Shown one piece after another: positions 34,982 to 45,767 of a stretch of 64,000 bases of DNA. The notes beneath the pieces were generated by a model that was given only the letters and a program-made list of their open reading frames with translations, was not told the origin of the DNA and ran no database searches. The DNA is taken from assembly GCA_030052745.1 (NCBI GenBank), contig JANBVO010000002.1:1798001-1862000 (forward strand). Reading direction: 5' to 3'. Made by a program: the position numbers and the translations under genes. How positions within the stretch are numbered: position 1 is the first letter of the stretch; every line of letters begins with the position of its first letter. The stretch comes from Pleurostoma richardsiae. Its lineage: Eukaryota > Ascomycota > Sordariomycetes > Calosphaeriales > Pleurostomataceae.

Positions 34982-37513
34982 TCAAAACAGACACTCCCTC
35001 ACCCTGCCGCCCTTCCCAACCTCATACTCGACCCACCTCCCCACGCCCCTCCGCCCAGCGACCAGCACGCTGCCGGGGTTCATGACGTGGCACCCCTCGT
35101 ACGTGACGCAGAACGGCGGCGCCGTCGCGTCCACGAGCACCATCGCCGTCGGCAGCGGGTACAGGTGCAGCGCGCTCGCGTAGCCCCAGTGCACGGGGCG
35201 GATGGCCTGCCGGAAGGGCGAGAGGTAGCCCTGGTCGAGGATCGTCTTGACCAGCTTGCGCGCCGTCTGCACGTCGTGCGGCACGGGGGGTTCCTCCTGC
35301 TTCTTCACCTGCTCTGCCTGCCCGGGACTGCCTGCCGCGCCGTCGACCTCCATGGTGTCGGCCTCGGTGTCGGCCTCGGCGGCTTGGGCGGCGCCGGACA
35401 TGGTGGCGTCTTGCTCCTCGCCCCCGTCGGCGGAGGATAACGACGGCTTCGACGGCTTGAGGCGCACCGCACACCGGCGCAGACGCGCGGAGATGTCGTC
35501 CCGGAAGAGCACCAGCTCGTGGTTAGGTCCGAACAGCGACAGCCGGCTCGGGTTCGTGGTGAACACCGCCTCGCCCGGCTGGGCTCCCGAGGCTCCGGCG
35601 TTGGCCTCGGCGTTGGCCGTCGCGAAGGCCCGCCTGACGCGCGACGTGAACAGGTCCGGGACGGGCTTGCGCGGCAGCGGGACGGCCGCGCCGCCCCCGA
35701 ACGCCGACGCCCAGCCGTCGTTGTCGCCGGGCACGAAGACGAATGTCGAGGCGGTCAGCAGCGGGGGGAAGTCGGCGAGCACGGCCGCCAGCGAGTCGAA
35801 GTACTCCTTGTACTCCACGCTGCCGCCGCTGCCGCCGCGCGCCATGACGGCGTGCTGCGTGAAGTTGCCCGCCAGCACGAACGCCACGGGGGCCGACCCC
35901 TCGGGCTCCGACGCGTACAGCGCCAGGATCTTGCGCACCGCCTGCAGCGTGCGCGGCTGGTCGAGGTTCAGCTCGCCGAGGATGACGACGCGGCCGCGGC
36001 CCGGGGCGCCGTCATCATCCCGGGGCGAGGCGGCTGCCGCCTGCAGCTGCTGCTGCCGGTGCAGGAGGCGCCTTTCCAGCTTGCGCATGCGGGACCCGGT
36101 GGCACGCTCGCTGCCGACGCCCAAGAAGTCGATCCAGCCGAACCCGCCCCCTATGGTGTGGTCCGGCCCGCCGTCGGGGCCGCTGACGCCAAGCGTGGCC
36201 TTGCGCTTCTCGCAGGGCGGCTGGCCGATGAAGAAGCCCTGAAAGCGACCCCCTATAGTGCCTCCAACACCGCTGCTCCCGCTCAGTCCCTTGCCCGCCA
36301 ATTCCTCCTCCTCCTCGTAGACGCCGTCGACCAGAGCGATCATCCCGGGGCAGAACCAGGCTGAGTCCTCGGGGATGGCAACCGCGTGCGAGAGGTCGAG
36401 CGCGATGGCGCCCGTCAGGTCGCTTATAGCGAGGTTGCCGGTGGGCAAGACGATCAGCATGCCTAGGAGCATGTGGTGACTGCCGTGTCTGCCGAGGAGG
36501 TTGGCTATCGGTGTTATCCTGTGGGACTGAAGTCCTGATGTGTTGCGTTTTGCCCGCGACTCGGCGACCGTGGAGGTCTGAAATGCTTCGTTGCGGAGGA
36601 GTCGCTGGTGGATGACATTGTATCTATTCCTGAACAGCGCGGTCTTGAGTGATGCTGGCGGTAGAAGAGACGGCTTGGTCGCGTCCCTAGATTGTCTGTC
36701 AGTGATGATCCTTGTTCCAGTTCCTCTTCCCAAGCTGTAAAGAAAGACTCACTTCTCGAAATGCTTCTTCCCCACGTTGTACGTAAGCCGAGGTTGGTCA
36801 TATGCGCCGACAACCTTCAGCCACTTCCTCGGGTCATTGACTGCCTCGTCATCCTGTTCCTCCTCCACTGCCAGGCCGGACATGCCCATGCTCGTCTGGC
36901 TGTCGTCCCTCGTCAGCGTCGTCGTGGGTCGCAGCCCCAGCCTCGTGTTCGACAAGTCCGCGTCCTGGGCAGAATCAAGCGTGAGGCTATTCTGCCGGCT
37001 CAGGCCCTTAGCGCCGCCGGCGACGACCCTGCCCCCGACCATGTTCCCTTCGAGAATCTTGAGGATGTCCTTGAGCTCGGGGCTCGCTCCGTCCACGATA
37101 ACCCCGCCATTCCTGCTCTTCCACGCCTTGGCCACCTCCTCCAGCACCCGCTCTGCAAGCCCTTCCTCGCGCCATCCGGAGCCACAATGCCGGCCGACGA
37201 AGGAGGCGAGCTCCTGCAACGCCGATGAGGTCAACGTCAGGCTGTGTTTCTTGGTGAAGGTGCGGAAGGCGAGCGGGCGCAGCGTCGCGGGCGGGAGCAG
37301 GATGGGGAGGACGGTCGGCTTCGCGGGCGGGGCGACAGCGAAGGGCTTGACGGGGTGCACGGGGGTACCGAAGGCGGGCGAGGAGGAGGGGATCGCCGCC
37401 GAGGAAGAGGGCGGCGCGGCGACGCCCCTGCCGGTGAACATGGCGGCGGCGCCGGAGAGCTCCTTCTGGCGCCGCCGCTTGCTCGGGCTGAGCTGCATGG
37501 GTGTCTGTGTCAT
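34982..37513 (-). CDS. DPB2: DNA polymerase epsilon subunit B (Dpb2)
   Basis: Two exons (37513-36753, 36686-34982) encode 821 residues; the join reads KKHFE/KDATKPSLLPP. I prefer the ATG at 37513 (MTQTPMQLSPSKRRR) over the in-frame ATG at 37549, which would add 12 residues. After a Pro/Ala/Ser-rich start with basic SPSKRRRQK comes the N-terminal helical domain (FRTFTKKHSLTLTSSALQEL). The OB-fold and the inactive calcineurin-like phosphoesterase domain follow, with VVILGELNLDQPRTL, FVLAGNF, FVFVPGDNDGW and the closing VTYEGCHVMNPGSVL. In this family the metal site is lost and the subunit is structural. Dpb2 is essential: it joins the Pol2 catalytic subunit to the CMG helicase through GINS during origin firing and leading-strand synthesis. 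It is divergent from the small mitochondrial-type gene. Confidence 0.92.
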
Positions 37514-37868
37514 GCTGTGCTCTCTCTCCCGTTTTCCTAGGAAGACCAAGACCGCTTGGGTTTCGACTGTTGAAGACTGTCGAATATCCTATCCTGCGTC
37601 CGACGGCAGTGGTTGTGGTATCTGCTGGTCCGAATCCGTCAATTTAGCAAAGACGCGTCTGCAGCGCAGTGAGACGCGTTGTAGGGCCCCAGCGCGTTTG
37701 GCGGGGGATTCTTTTGCAGGGGTCCTGACGGCGGGCGGTGCCGCTAAGCTCTTGCCGGCCGGCAGCCAATTGCTCAAAAGATGACGGCATAGGCAACTTT
37801 CTGCGAAGCTTCAAGCTTCTGTCTGTTCAGCATTGAGTTTCCAGCTTCACAACCAGCAGTAGCCCGTC
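37514..37868. other. Divergent promoter region, DPB2 / small mitochondrial-type gene
   Basis: 355 nt between two start codons. A GACGCGTCT motif at 37650-37658 and an AGACGCGTT at 37670-37678 contain ACGCGT, the MCB (MluI cell-cycle box) used by MBF for S-phase genes, which fits DPB2. Two copies within about 160 nt of the DPB2 ATG are suggestive. Confidence 0.5.
37651..37678. promoter_or_regulatory. Pair of ACGCGT (MCB-type) elements upstream of DPB2
   Basis: ACGCGT occurs twice, about 20 nt apart, in the short DPB2 promoter. In yeasts this hexamer is bound by MBF (Mbp1-Swi6) and drives G1/S expression of replication genes, including polymerase subunits. Whether the fungus uses the same circuit here is inferred. 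Confidence 0.5.
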
Positions 37869-38725
37869 ATGTTGGCCACACGCTTCCGCGTCGCCTCTCG
37901 ATTAAGGGGCCAGGTATACAGGACAGTCAGCACATTGTCCTCTAATCCCGACATTGTAAGCATCTGCTGTCAGTGCCTCGACGACTTGTTAGACTAATCA
38001 TTATGGCCTCCAGAAAGTCTTCCCGGACCCATTGCACCCGTCGGCGCATATTCTCACCTACCTGGATGACAAGCCCAAGCTGCGGACCGACCTTGCCATC
38101 GGCACCTCCACTGCCATCCCCCCGACCCCCCGATCCTTCAGAGAGAACCACCGCTTCCTGGACATCCTCAACGAGGTGCTGGCCGAGAATGCGCCCAAGG
38201 ATCCCGACCTGCAGGCCGCAGCGCAGGCCTTCGCCTCGCCGGGCGGAGGCTTCCAGTTTATCGGCGGCTCTGGAGCGAGCGGGCAGGGTGGTGCCGGAGG
38301 CGGAGGAGTGGGAGGCTGGGTGCACCTCAGCGATGTAAGCTCCTCCTCAAGCACCCCTTTTGTCCGGCCATGACCTCGATGCTAAAGCAGTTGGGCGAAC
38401 CAGCGGAGGAACCCTCCCGACTACGGCAGGATAGCATGGTAGGATATGAGGTATCTATCTTACTCTGCAGCTCCAACGCTTACACTTTGCAGGCCTGAGG
38501 ACATTTTCGGCAGCTTGGAAGTGGACGGCCACGGCAACATCATGGGCAACTTCCAGCCCAGCGGGACATACAGGATAGTCACGAACGAGGGAATGTGAGT
38601 CCCTTGTAATGCTATACCGGTGAATCACGGGCTCCAACTGACGATCACCGGTCTGTAGCCTAGGGTTAAGTCCCTTCTTGACTGAAAGGCTGGTCGCCAG
38701 GCTCAAGAAGGAGCAGGTGGCGTAG
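37869..38725 (+). CDS. Conserved fungal protein of unknown function, probably mitochondrial
   Basis: Five exons (37869-37955, 38014-38334, 38404-38438, 38493-38594, 38659-38725) encode 203 residues. The third exon is only 35 nt. The N-terminus MLATRFRVASRLRGQVYRT is rich in Arg, Ser and Ala without acids, a typical mitochondrial presequence. Then come KVFPDPLHPSAHILTYLDDK and FRENHRFLDILNEVLAENAP, a Gly-rich loop (about residues 95-128), and a well-formed end, PPDYGRIAWPEDIFGSLEVD, with GTYRIVTNEG. All splice sites are canonical and the five phases agree, so the gene is real. I do not recognise a named family. The Trp/Asp/Gly-rich C-terminal block looks like the conserved core. It is divergent from DPB2 and could share its promoter. 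Confidence 0.8.
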
Positions 38726-39202
38726 CCACGGAAGGGCCATGGATCTTGTTACGATATTGACCTTACAGGGTCTCGAGACCCTAGGCTAGGTGGTCTATGT
38801 ACTATGTTGTGAACCAACAGCAAGTTCTCGCCTTGTCATGGGAGAACCAGATGTATCATTGCTCTATGGAGGAGATGATGCCACCTGGGTAAATCCGTGA
38901 GCTTCCGGCTAGGGAGGCACGGTGGGAACTTATTATCAACATAAGTAGCTTTCCGGTGTCAAGAAGCATCAAGAAGCAACGGACCCGCAAAGTGCTCCTT
39001 CTGAAACGTGCCATGTCCGACGTCCTCACGTCGCGGAGGAGCATCAGCTCTAGGCGCTTGAAGTGCTATCTATCCTCAACACGATGTTGGCTAACTGCCA
39101 GCCTGTCCTGGCAACTTCAATACGCACCAACCTTCGAAATAGATCAGTGTCGCCCGGTTCCTCTCTCGTCTAGCGTAACAAATCACAGTTCATATGGGCA
39201 TC
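38726..39202. other. Convergent 3' intergenic region
   Basis: 477 nt between the mitochondrial-type gene (+) and the DUF92 gene (-). Nothing was recognised. Confidence 0.6.
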
Positions 39203-40589
39203 TCAAGGGCTGAGGACATCCTGAGGAGATATGCCCCAGTATGACGCCGCAACAACCATCGCTGACAGGCTCATCGTGAGCGCCATCAGAAAGTTGACGT
39301 CATTGTTGTCCAGCAAGTCCCAACCACTCTCAACCGCTCGCGATGGCTTCTCGTCTCCGAAGCTTGGCTTTCTGTGCTTGTCCTTGGGATCGTACTTGGC
39401 GTGGTCCGTATCGTCGTCGTGCTCGTCATCGACCACGCTGGCGTCCGTGTTCTCCACCGCGTCCTTTCCCTCGCCATGAAGCAGCGTGGCCATCACCTCG
39501 GCCCGCTTGCTGTGCTCGACGCCAGAGCTGGGGCCCACGCCTTCGGATGGAGACACGAGGACTCTGGTGCCGCCCTCACCCTCGACAATCTTGCCGGACC
39601 GTACGTCCTTTACGCTGCGCTGGAACAGGGCGCCCAGCACGCTGTCTAGGACACTGCCCAGCAGTCCCCACAGCGTCAGTCCCACCATCAGCACCTGGCG
39701 CTGGCTATGTGTCCAAGCAATGCCGCCGCCGACCTTTCCGGCAGTATTGTCGTCGCAGAGCGGGATGAAGAACATGGATGCCGTCACTATCAGCATACTG
39801 CCAACAAGGCCGGCGAAGAGCCCGAGAATAGTCACGCCGCCGTTAGTGCCGGGTGGGACCTTGCGCAGGGTGGGCGAGGTGATCAGGCGGGGTTGGCTGC
39901 GGGCCAAGATGCCCAGCTCGGAGGAGAAGGTGTCCGCGGCGACGGCGGCGTAGTTGGCGATTATACCGATGACGAGAACATCGCCGCCCCAGGAGAAGCA
40001 GAAGGCGCCCGAGGGGATGGTGTGGTGCTTGACGATGGCGAGCTTGCGCTGGTGCAGCTGGTAGGCGTGGAGAAGAGACAGGACGGATGCGACGAGGGAA
40101 TTGGCAAAGACTAGATACGGCACGCAAGGGTTAGTTGGCTGTTCACTGATGCTCCGTGGGGAAAGCGGGCGCATGTTGCGGCATACCTTGAACGTGCGTT
40201 CGTGGACCTTCGCCGCCTGAGGTGCCTTTGGACGGTATAGTCAACTTAGCCTTGACATTCTTCTTGATCTATGCATTGAAAGGCTGTCAGCATCACAATT
40301 TCTAACGCGCAACGAACTACCGATGCTTCACCACGCCGCAGCTCTCACGGATCGCTTTCAGGATTCGAAGTTGCGGGGTAGCTGCTGAACCATCGTGACC
40401 AACCTTTGTGACCCTAGTTCCAGCCAGAAAGAAGACAGAGAGAAGGACGAATGGGAGGTTCCAAGGATGTATGGCATGGGCGACCGCAGTGAGCCCAGCA
40501 GCGGCGACGCCAGCGGGAGTCAGCGACTTGTGCGAGTAGGCGCGATACATCAGCAACAGCGTTGCTGGAACGGCGATGATGGGCTTCAT
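39203..40589 (-). CDS. DUF92/TMEM19-family integral membrane protein
   Basis: Three exons (40589-40404, 40268-40187, 40110-39203) encode 391 residues. Exon 1 gives MKPIIAVPATLLLMYRAYSH and two hydrophobic segments ending LAGTRVTK. Exon 2 adds IKKNVKAKLTIPS and GGEGPRTHVQ, the family's signature loop. Exon 3 continues VFANSLVASVLSLLHAYQLH, the Gly-rich AADTFSSELGILARSQPRLI block and further membrane segments. A hydrophilic, acidic insert of about 90 residues (HDDDTDHAKYDPKDKHRK and similar) lies before the last helix, a fungal feature. TMEM19 relatives in plants (VTE6, phytyl-phosphate kinase) and bacteria suggest a polyprenyl-phosphate-linked kinase role, but the fungal function is unproven. 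The first donor is GTTGGT. It lies divergent from the oxidase gene, 5.2 kb away. Confidence 0.82.
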
Positions 40590-43500
40590 CGTGGGCCAGA
40601 CTTGGGCTTTCTCTTGAACAGCAGTAACAGCGAATATTCCAGCCTTGACGGTGACGAGAAAGAGTGAACGCTCAGCGCATCATATGCGGAGGCAGAAAGA
40701 GCTGGCGGTGCAGTGATCGCGAGGCTGAGTTGGAGGAGAGAGAGGCTGTCTTGCTCGTGATAGGTCGTGCCTCACGGCGGAACCAGAAAGCCGCGACTTT
40801 CCGTTGGACGCCGCCGTGAAGAGCAGCTCCTGCCTGTTTGGCATAGGGCTGACATCAGCGCCGCTTCCCACGCTCTGATTGGACGCTGGGCGCTTTCGTG
40901 GGGTATTTGTGGGGAGCTGTCCTGTCTGAGTCGAAGCCTCGCCTGTCATCCATGGACCATTGGTATCTTCAGGCTTCTCATCAGCTCAGCCTCCCTCCCC
41001 ATGGCACTGCATCACCAGGTGTTCTTTTTCTGAACCATCATAACTTCAAATATATTTTGTCAAGCATGGACCAGAGACCAGGCTCACGTTTTTTGCTCTA
41101 CCACAAGATGTTATCGGCGGTCTTGACTCTAAATCCGCCTCACTGCCTCCTTGAGGTAGCTCGCAAGCAACTTGAGCCACAGCTATCCAAGTTGCGCTTG
41201 CCATCTTTGAAGGGTAGGTTGCAGATGAGAAATGCTTCTCTCTGTGTCAGATAAATTCGGTCATAAACAATCGCCTTCGCAAAACCCGAAACTTCTCCAG
41301 ACGGTGGCGTTTGCGTGGCTCCGGGACAAGAGGATGGTAATTGTGGCCTTGTTTTCACTACGCAGCTAGGATGCAAGGGGCCGTCCATCTATTCAGGACA
41401 GGACATAACAGGATCCATCTCTGAGGAGGCGAAATGCCCCGAGAGCTCCTCATAATTTCCAGGTGATGAGACATCCGTAGCAGAGCCTGCAATTCTGCTA
41501 CCGCGAGCCTTCTGGTGCTTGACTACCAGAAGACTGGGAGCCAGTGAGACCAACTGACGAGCTCAACTCCCACGAGTCCGTGGTCTTTGCTGGATTCTCG
41601 AAATCATGGCTTTCGTTGACCGGCGACCTACCCAGCGAACCTTCAACGGTCCCGTCCCTGTTGAACGATGCTCACGGGGAAACGGTCTAGGAGAAGCGCA
41701 TCTTTCGTTTCTACCTCGCCCGGCTGCATAAACCATAATATGATGCCATGGTGACGAAGCGTTGAGAACGATAGAAGAATAAGCATATCAAGATCGACGT
41801 AAGACTTGAAACCCCTGCCTGCCGTCTTTCAAGGCCCATGAGAGGATCACCACAGCGAAGAGAGGCTCGGAACTACCAACCTCTCATAGAAGCAAATAGC
41901 TAGAGACTGGTCGGAGGCGTGCCGGCTGTGCGCACACTTGTAAACAACAGGCCGAAAATCCAGGCTGTTGAGACCGTTCGCATGGTTTGAGCCTCTGGCC
42001 TTCCCGCCTTTAATTTAAGCAACCTGTCTCTTGGGACAGTCCAGTCTATCGGATACTCACACAAATTACCTCGATATTGCCTTGGCCACGAGAGCAATAC
42101 CGGGCCCGCAAGACCCCCTTGCGGCGGGCCCAACCGCTCGAGCAACCATGATCCAAGACAAGGAGCGTCCAGTCGCTGCTGAAAGAGGGAGAACAGAAAG
42201 CTATTGTTCATTTTCATGTCTCAAATGGCGGAAGCTTGGCTCTGGTGGTCCTGCCAGCCTCCTCTGTACGATAAACAGTAATGCCAATTGAGAGGAAGAA
42301 GAGCAGTGCGTTCCGATCTCCCGGCGCTCGTCTCCTCGTATTTTCTCGAGACAGCCGGGGATACCCCATGGACTCTCGGCAAGCTTCCAGCACATTGCAT
42401 GGCAGGAGTTTATTGAAAAGCCTGCAATCTGACTGGTGCGAGAGATCGGCAGCACAGGAGGCGCCTGCGCCTCTGTTGATAATCAGCAGCCTAGACCCCG
42501 CCCGCGCACACGACAAGACCTCTCGCACGGATGACCGTCATATCTCAGGCTCATGGAAGCGACTTTGGGATCAGGATCGCCCGCCGAGGGACGGGCTTGT
42601 CTTCTTCCAACCACAATGTCCCACCCACCGAGCGGTCAGGCGTATCCTGCAGGATAGATTGAATTCTGCTTCCACCGATGCGGCTTATGTGCGCCGTCCA
42701 CGCACGAAATACCAAGACCGAGGCGTCCTCGCCGTGATGTCACGGGATTCGCTGAGTGTCGGCCTTTCATGGTTGACCTTGCAGCTCTAGTTGAATCACA
42801 ATCGCCGTGAGTGGCTGGCGACCGGCACCAGCAGGAACACAAACGCCGTAGCGTGGAGTCTCGGGGCTTATGAAACCCCCTGTCCATGCTACCCGCAGGG
42901 TTCACTCACCGTTGTTTCCCCCGAGGAGATGGTGTGAAGGGCGTCAACACTAATACGACGGCGATCCGAGGTCTTGACTGAGAAGCTTAGCTTTCTCCCT
43001 TTTGCTCCATTATGGTTCAGGCCGGGTCAATCCTGGGCAGAGTTGCGCTGCTAATGCAGCCTGGCAGAGGGTCATGACATCGGTCTGCCGATGAGATCTC
43101 ACCTCTCTTATTTGGACCACTACCGGCTACGCTAGTACTCGGCTCTCCCATGTTCCCTTAAGGCTCAAGCCTCAGTGGTCCCCCCCCATCATCTACTCCA
43201 CGCACCGACGGGAGGGCGGATGGTGTGGATCTACTAGTGCTAAGGCTGTCTTGCCTTTGCGGGGATCCGGGAGACGGGCTCCCTTTCACCCCCTATTCCA
43301 CCGTGGCCGCGCGCAGTCGAAGAAGAAAGAAAGGCAGTTGGCAGGCAGCTGTGCGTAAGACATGATTTTCCAAGGCTATGCCGAGCTCAGCGGGCACGAC
43401 TCAAGTCGCGAGGTACAACTCATCATGAGATCCTATCCGTAAGACGGCATGCTCCGACTAGCCGCGGCCGAGAGAACTCAGAACCGGATGGGATTCGCTC

Positions 43501-45767
43501 CAGCTGCGGGCACAGGGATGCCCGGCATCCTGTCCCAGAGCTGGCAGGCCGCCGACCATGTCGTTGTTGGCCGATGATTGGGTGCTCGGTATTTCAGCCC
43601 AAATAGTGTCGGACTTAGATTGACGCCCCCAGGAAAATAGCGTGTGCGGATCACTGGGTGACACCCCTGTCGCGACGCTATTTTCGGCAATGACGCCAAG
43701 CTCGTTGGCCCATTGACTTTCTTTCAACCTCCATCCTCGAATCCTCCAGTCGGCCCTGACGCCTGGGGTCTCCCGAGCCCGATGGGATGGGTGTCGAGCC
43801 GATCTTGCGGTGCGGTACGAACTAGTCACCGGCCGACAGAGTTCTTGCTTGATGACTGTACGCCAACCCGCTGTCCGATCAGTTTCCCTGGGCGATCGCG
43901 TCCCCTCGTGATGCGGTGGTGCTCTCTGCCTTGTCCTATTTCGGGGTCGCGCAGCCTCTGCTTTTCTGCCTACTACCTGCTCATCATCATTTCCCCCCTT
44001 CCGTAGCGCTGAGAGACGAGAACCGCAATGCAGGTTCGCTTGTGCAGAAAGCCACAGCATCCATCCCTCTTGCATCCGCCTCCTGCTTGGCTCCAGATCC
44101 ATCCGCAGAAATGGCTGTGCGCGCCCAGTCTCCCTTCGCCTCAGCAGCCTGGGTGAGCCCATCTTCCGACAGTCATCAATGGCTCGCTTCCAGGCATCTA
44201 TTTCCTGCCTGCGGCGGTCATCGTGCGTCTGAGCTGCAACTCGACCCCGCAGAAACAGTCACCGTTCTATCGACGCCATGAAAACACATCATATGCACAT
44301 GCCCTGACCGGTCCTTGGCTCCATGGCCTGTGCAGTATGTTGGTGAGATTCCCCCTGCCTTGTCATCCTTGACATCCAACAGAGAGTAAGCACCAGAACG
44401 CCCATGCAGCCGTAGCCCCGACACTCGTTGCTGGGAGCCCCTTCAAAGAGCTTCCACAGCTGGATCCAAGAAGGCCACCAACTTCGGTCCAGGAACCTAG
44501 GCTACGCCACCATGCCAAATTTGGACGCGAATCGCAGCCCTGCACCTTGGCGCGGGCTCGGCTCCATACGCCGGGCTCGCCTACATCTGCTTGTTCTGTC
44601 CTGTCTGGTCTGTCGTGCTGTCTGCCTCCTCCAGCTACTGCACAAGAGGGCATCAGGTCATTCCGTACTCCTTCACTCAGCTTACCCGACGATCTCCATG
44701 TACCTCTCAGCTGTCGAGATCGGGGAAGCTAAGAAAGTTTCGTTGACTTCTCGCGTTTTATCTGCTAATCAGGAACCACCACGAATGTCCACCTCTAGCC
44801 TTCGTACGGGACAATTGCCCGCTCTTCCCTTGCTGATAGCCGTTCCCTTCCCGCCGACTGTCTCCGCCAGTAACCGGAGCCTCCGAAGGCCCTGGGTCTA
44901 GTTACAAGTGTCCGTACTCCACTAACACGAAGTCGTGTGATATCCTGTCGCTACCGGGTTGATCAAGTTCCTGCTGTGCTAAGCAGCTGCCCACCACGGC
45001 CCAGAAAGCCCCGGGGCCGGGGCCGGGTGCAGTGACGGTCAAATTTGGCATGGCCGGCTCCGCTTCAGGGGGGAGTTGGCATAGCTTGTTGTTCTATTGT
45101 TTTGAGAGGTGTCACCAATACGGACCTGGGCGAGTACTCGGCGTCCTGGGCGCAGCCCTCTTCTTTCTACCCCAGACATTGAACCCTGAGGCGCAAGCCT
45201 CGAGAGAGGCCAGATACGAAGACATCAGGGCATCCACACGAAATGATAGTCAGGACTAAGGTAGGGACCCCTCCAGCAGTGTCTGTACCACGGACATCCG
45301 TTATGCAGCCACTCATTTCCTGGCGCTTCCACATGGATGCCACTCTCCACTTGACCTCATGCAGGCGAAGAGACCATTGCGGCCCTCTCAGCCTCCACAT
45401 CCCGTCCAGCTAAACCCGGAACCATTGTTGTGTGGCTCTGACCTCCAGAGAGGCGAGGTTGCATATCGGATCCCGAGCACATGGAAGCGCTCACCCTTGG
45501 ATTTTCCTTCCTTTTTCCCTATCCAGCAACCGGAGCTCTTGCGCGTGAGCGACTCTGCAAGCTGGCAGCCCAGCTAGTCGTTATAACGATGCACTCTCCC
45601 ACTCGATCTCAGGGTAGGCCGATCTCTTTCTCCTTCAGTCCTGTCTCGTGGAGCCTTCATAGGTCGTCCCTCTCGTTACTTATCCCCTGCATCTGACTCT
45701 CGTTTGTTCTCTCTTTGGGGATTTCGGTAGTGTCTTTCCTTCCTGGTCGTCTCAGTCAACCGGCGCC
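40590..45767. other. 5.2 kb gene-poor region before the multicopper oxidase gene
   Basis: I find no supportable gene here. Open frames exist on both strands (for example 42281-42790 on +, 44162-43458 on -), but they are Arg/Ser/Pro-rich, overlap each other, lack family motifs and have no matching splice partners. Base composition is near that of the neighbouring genes and shows no heavy A/T bias of the RIP kind. A GC-rich patch lies near 45008-45030. The last kilobase should include the oxidase promoter. Confidence 0.55.

Noticed and set aside
43458-44162. 234-codon minus-strand open frame in the gene-poor region
   Set aside because: Arg/Ser-rich, no motif, overlapped by + frames of equal quality, and no splice context. 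Treated as chance.
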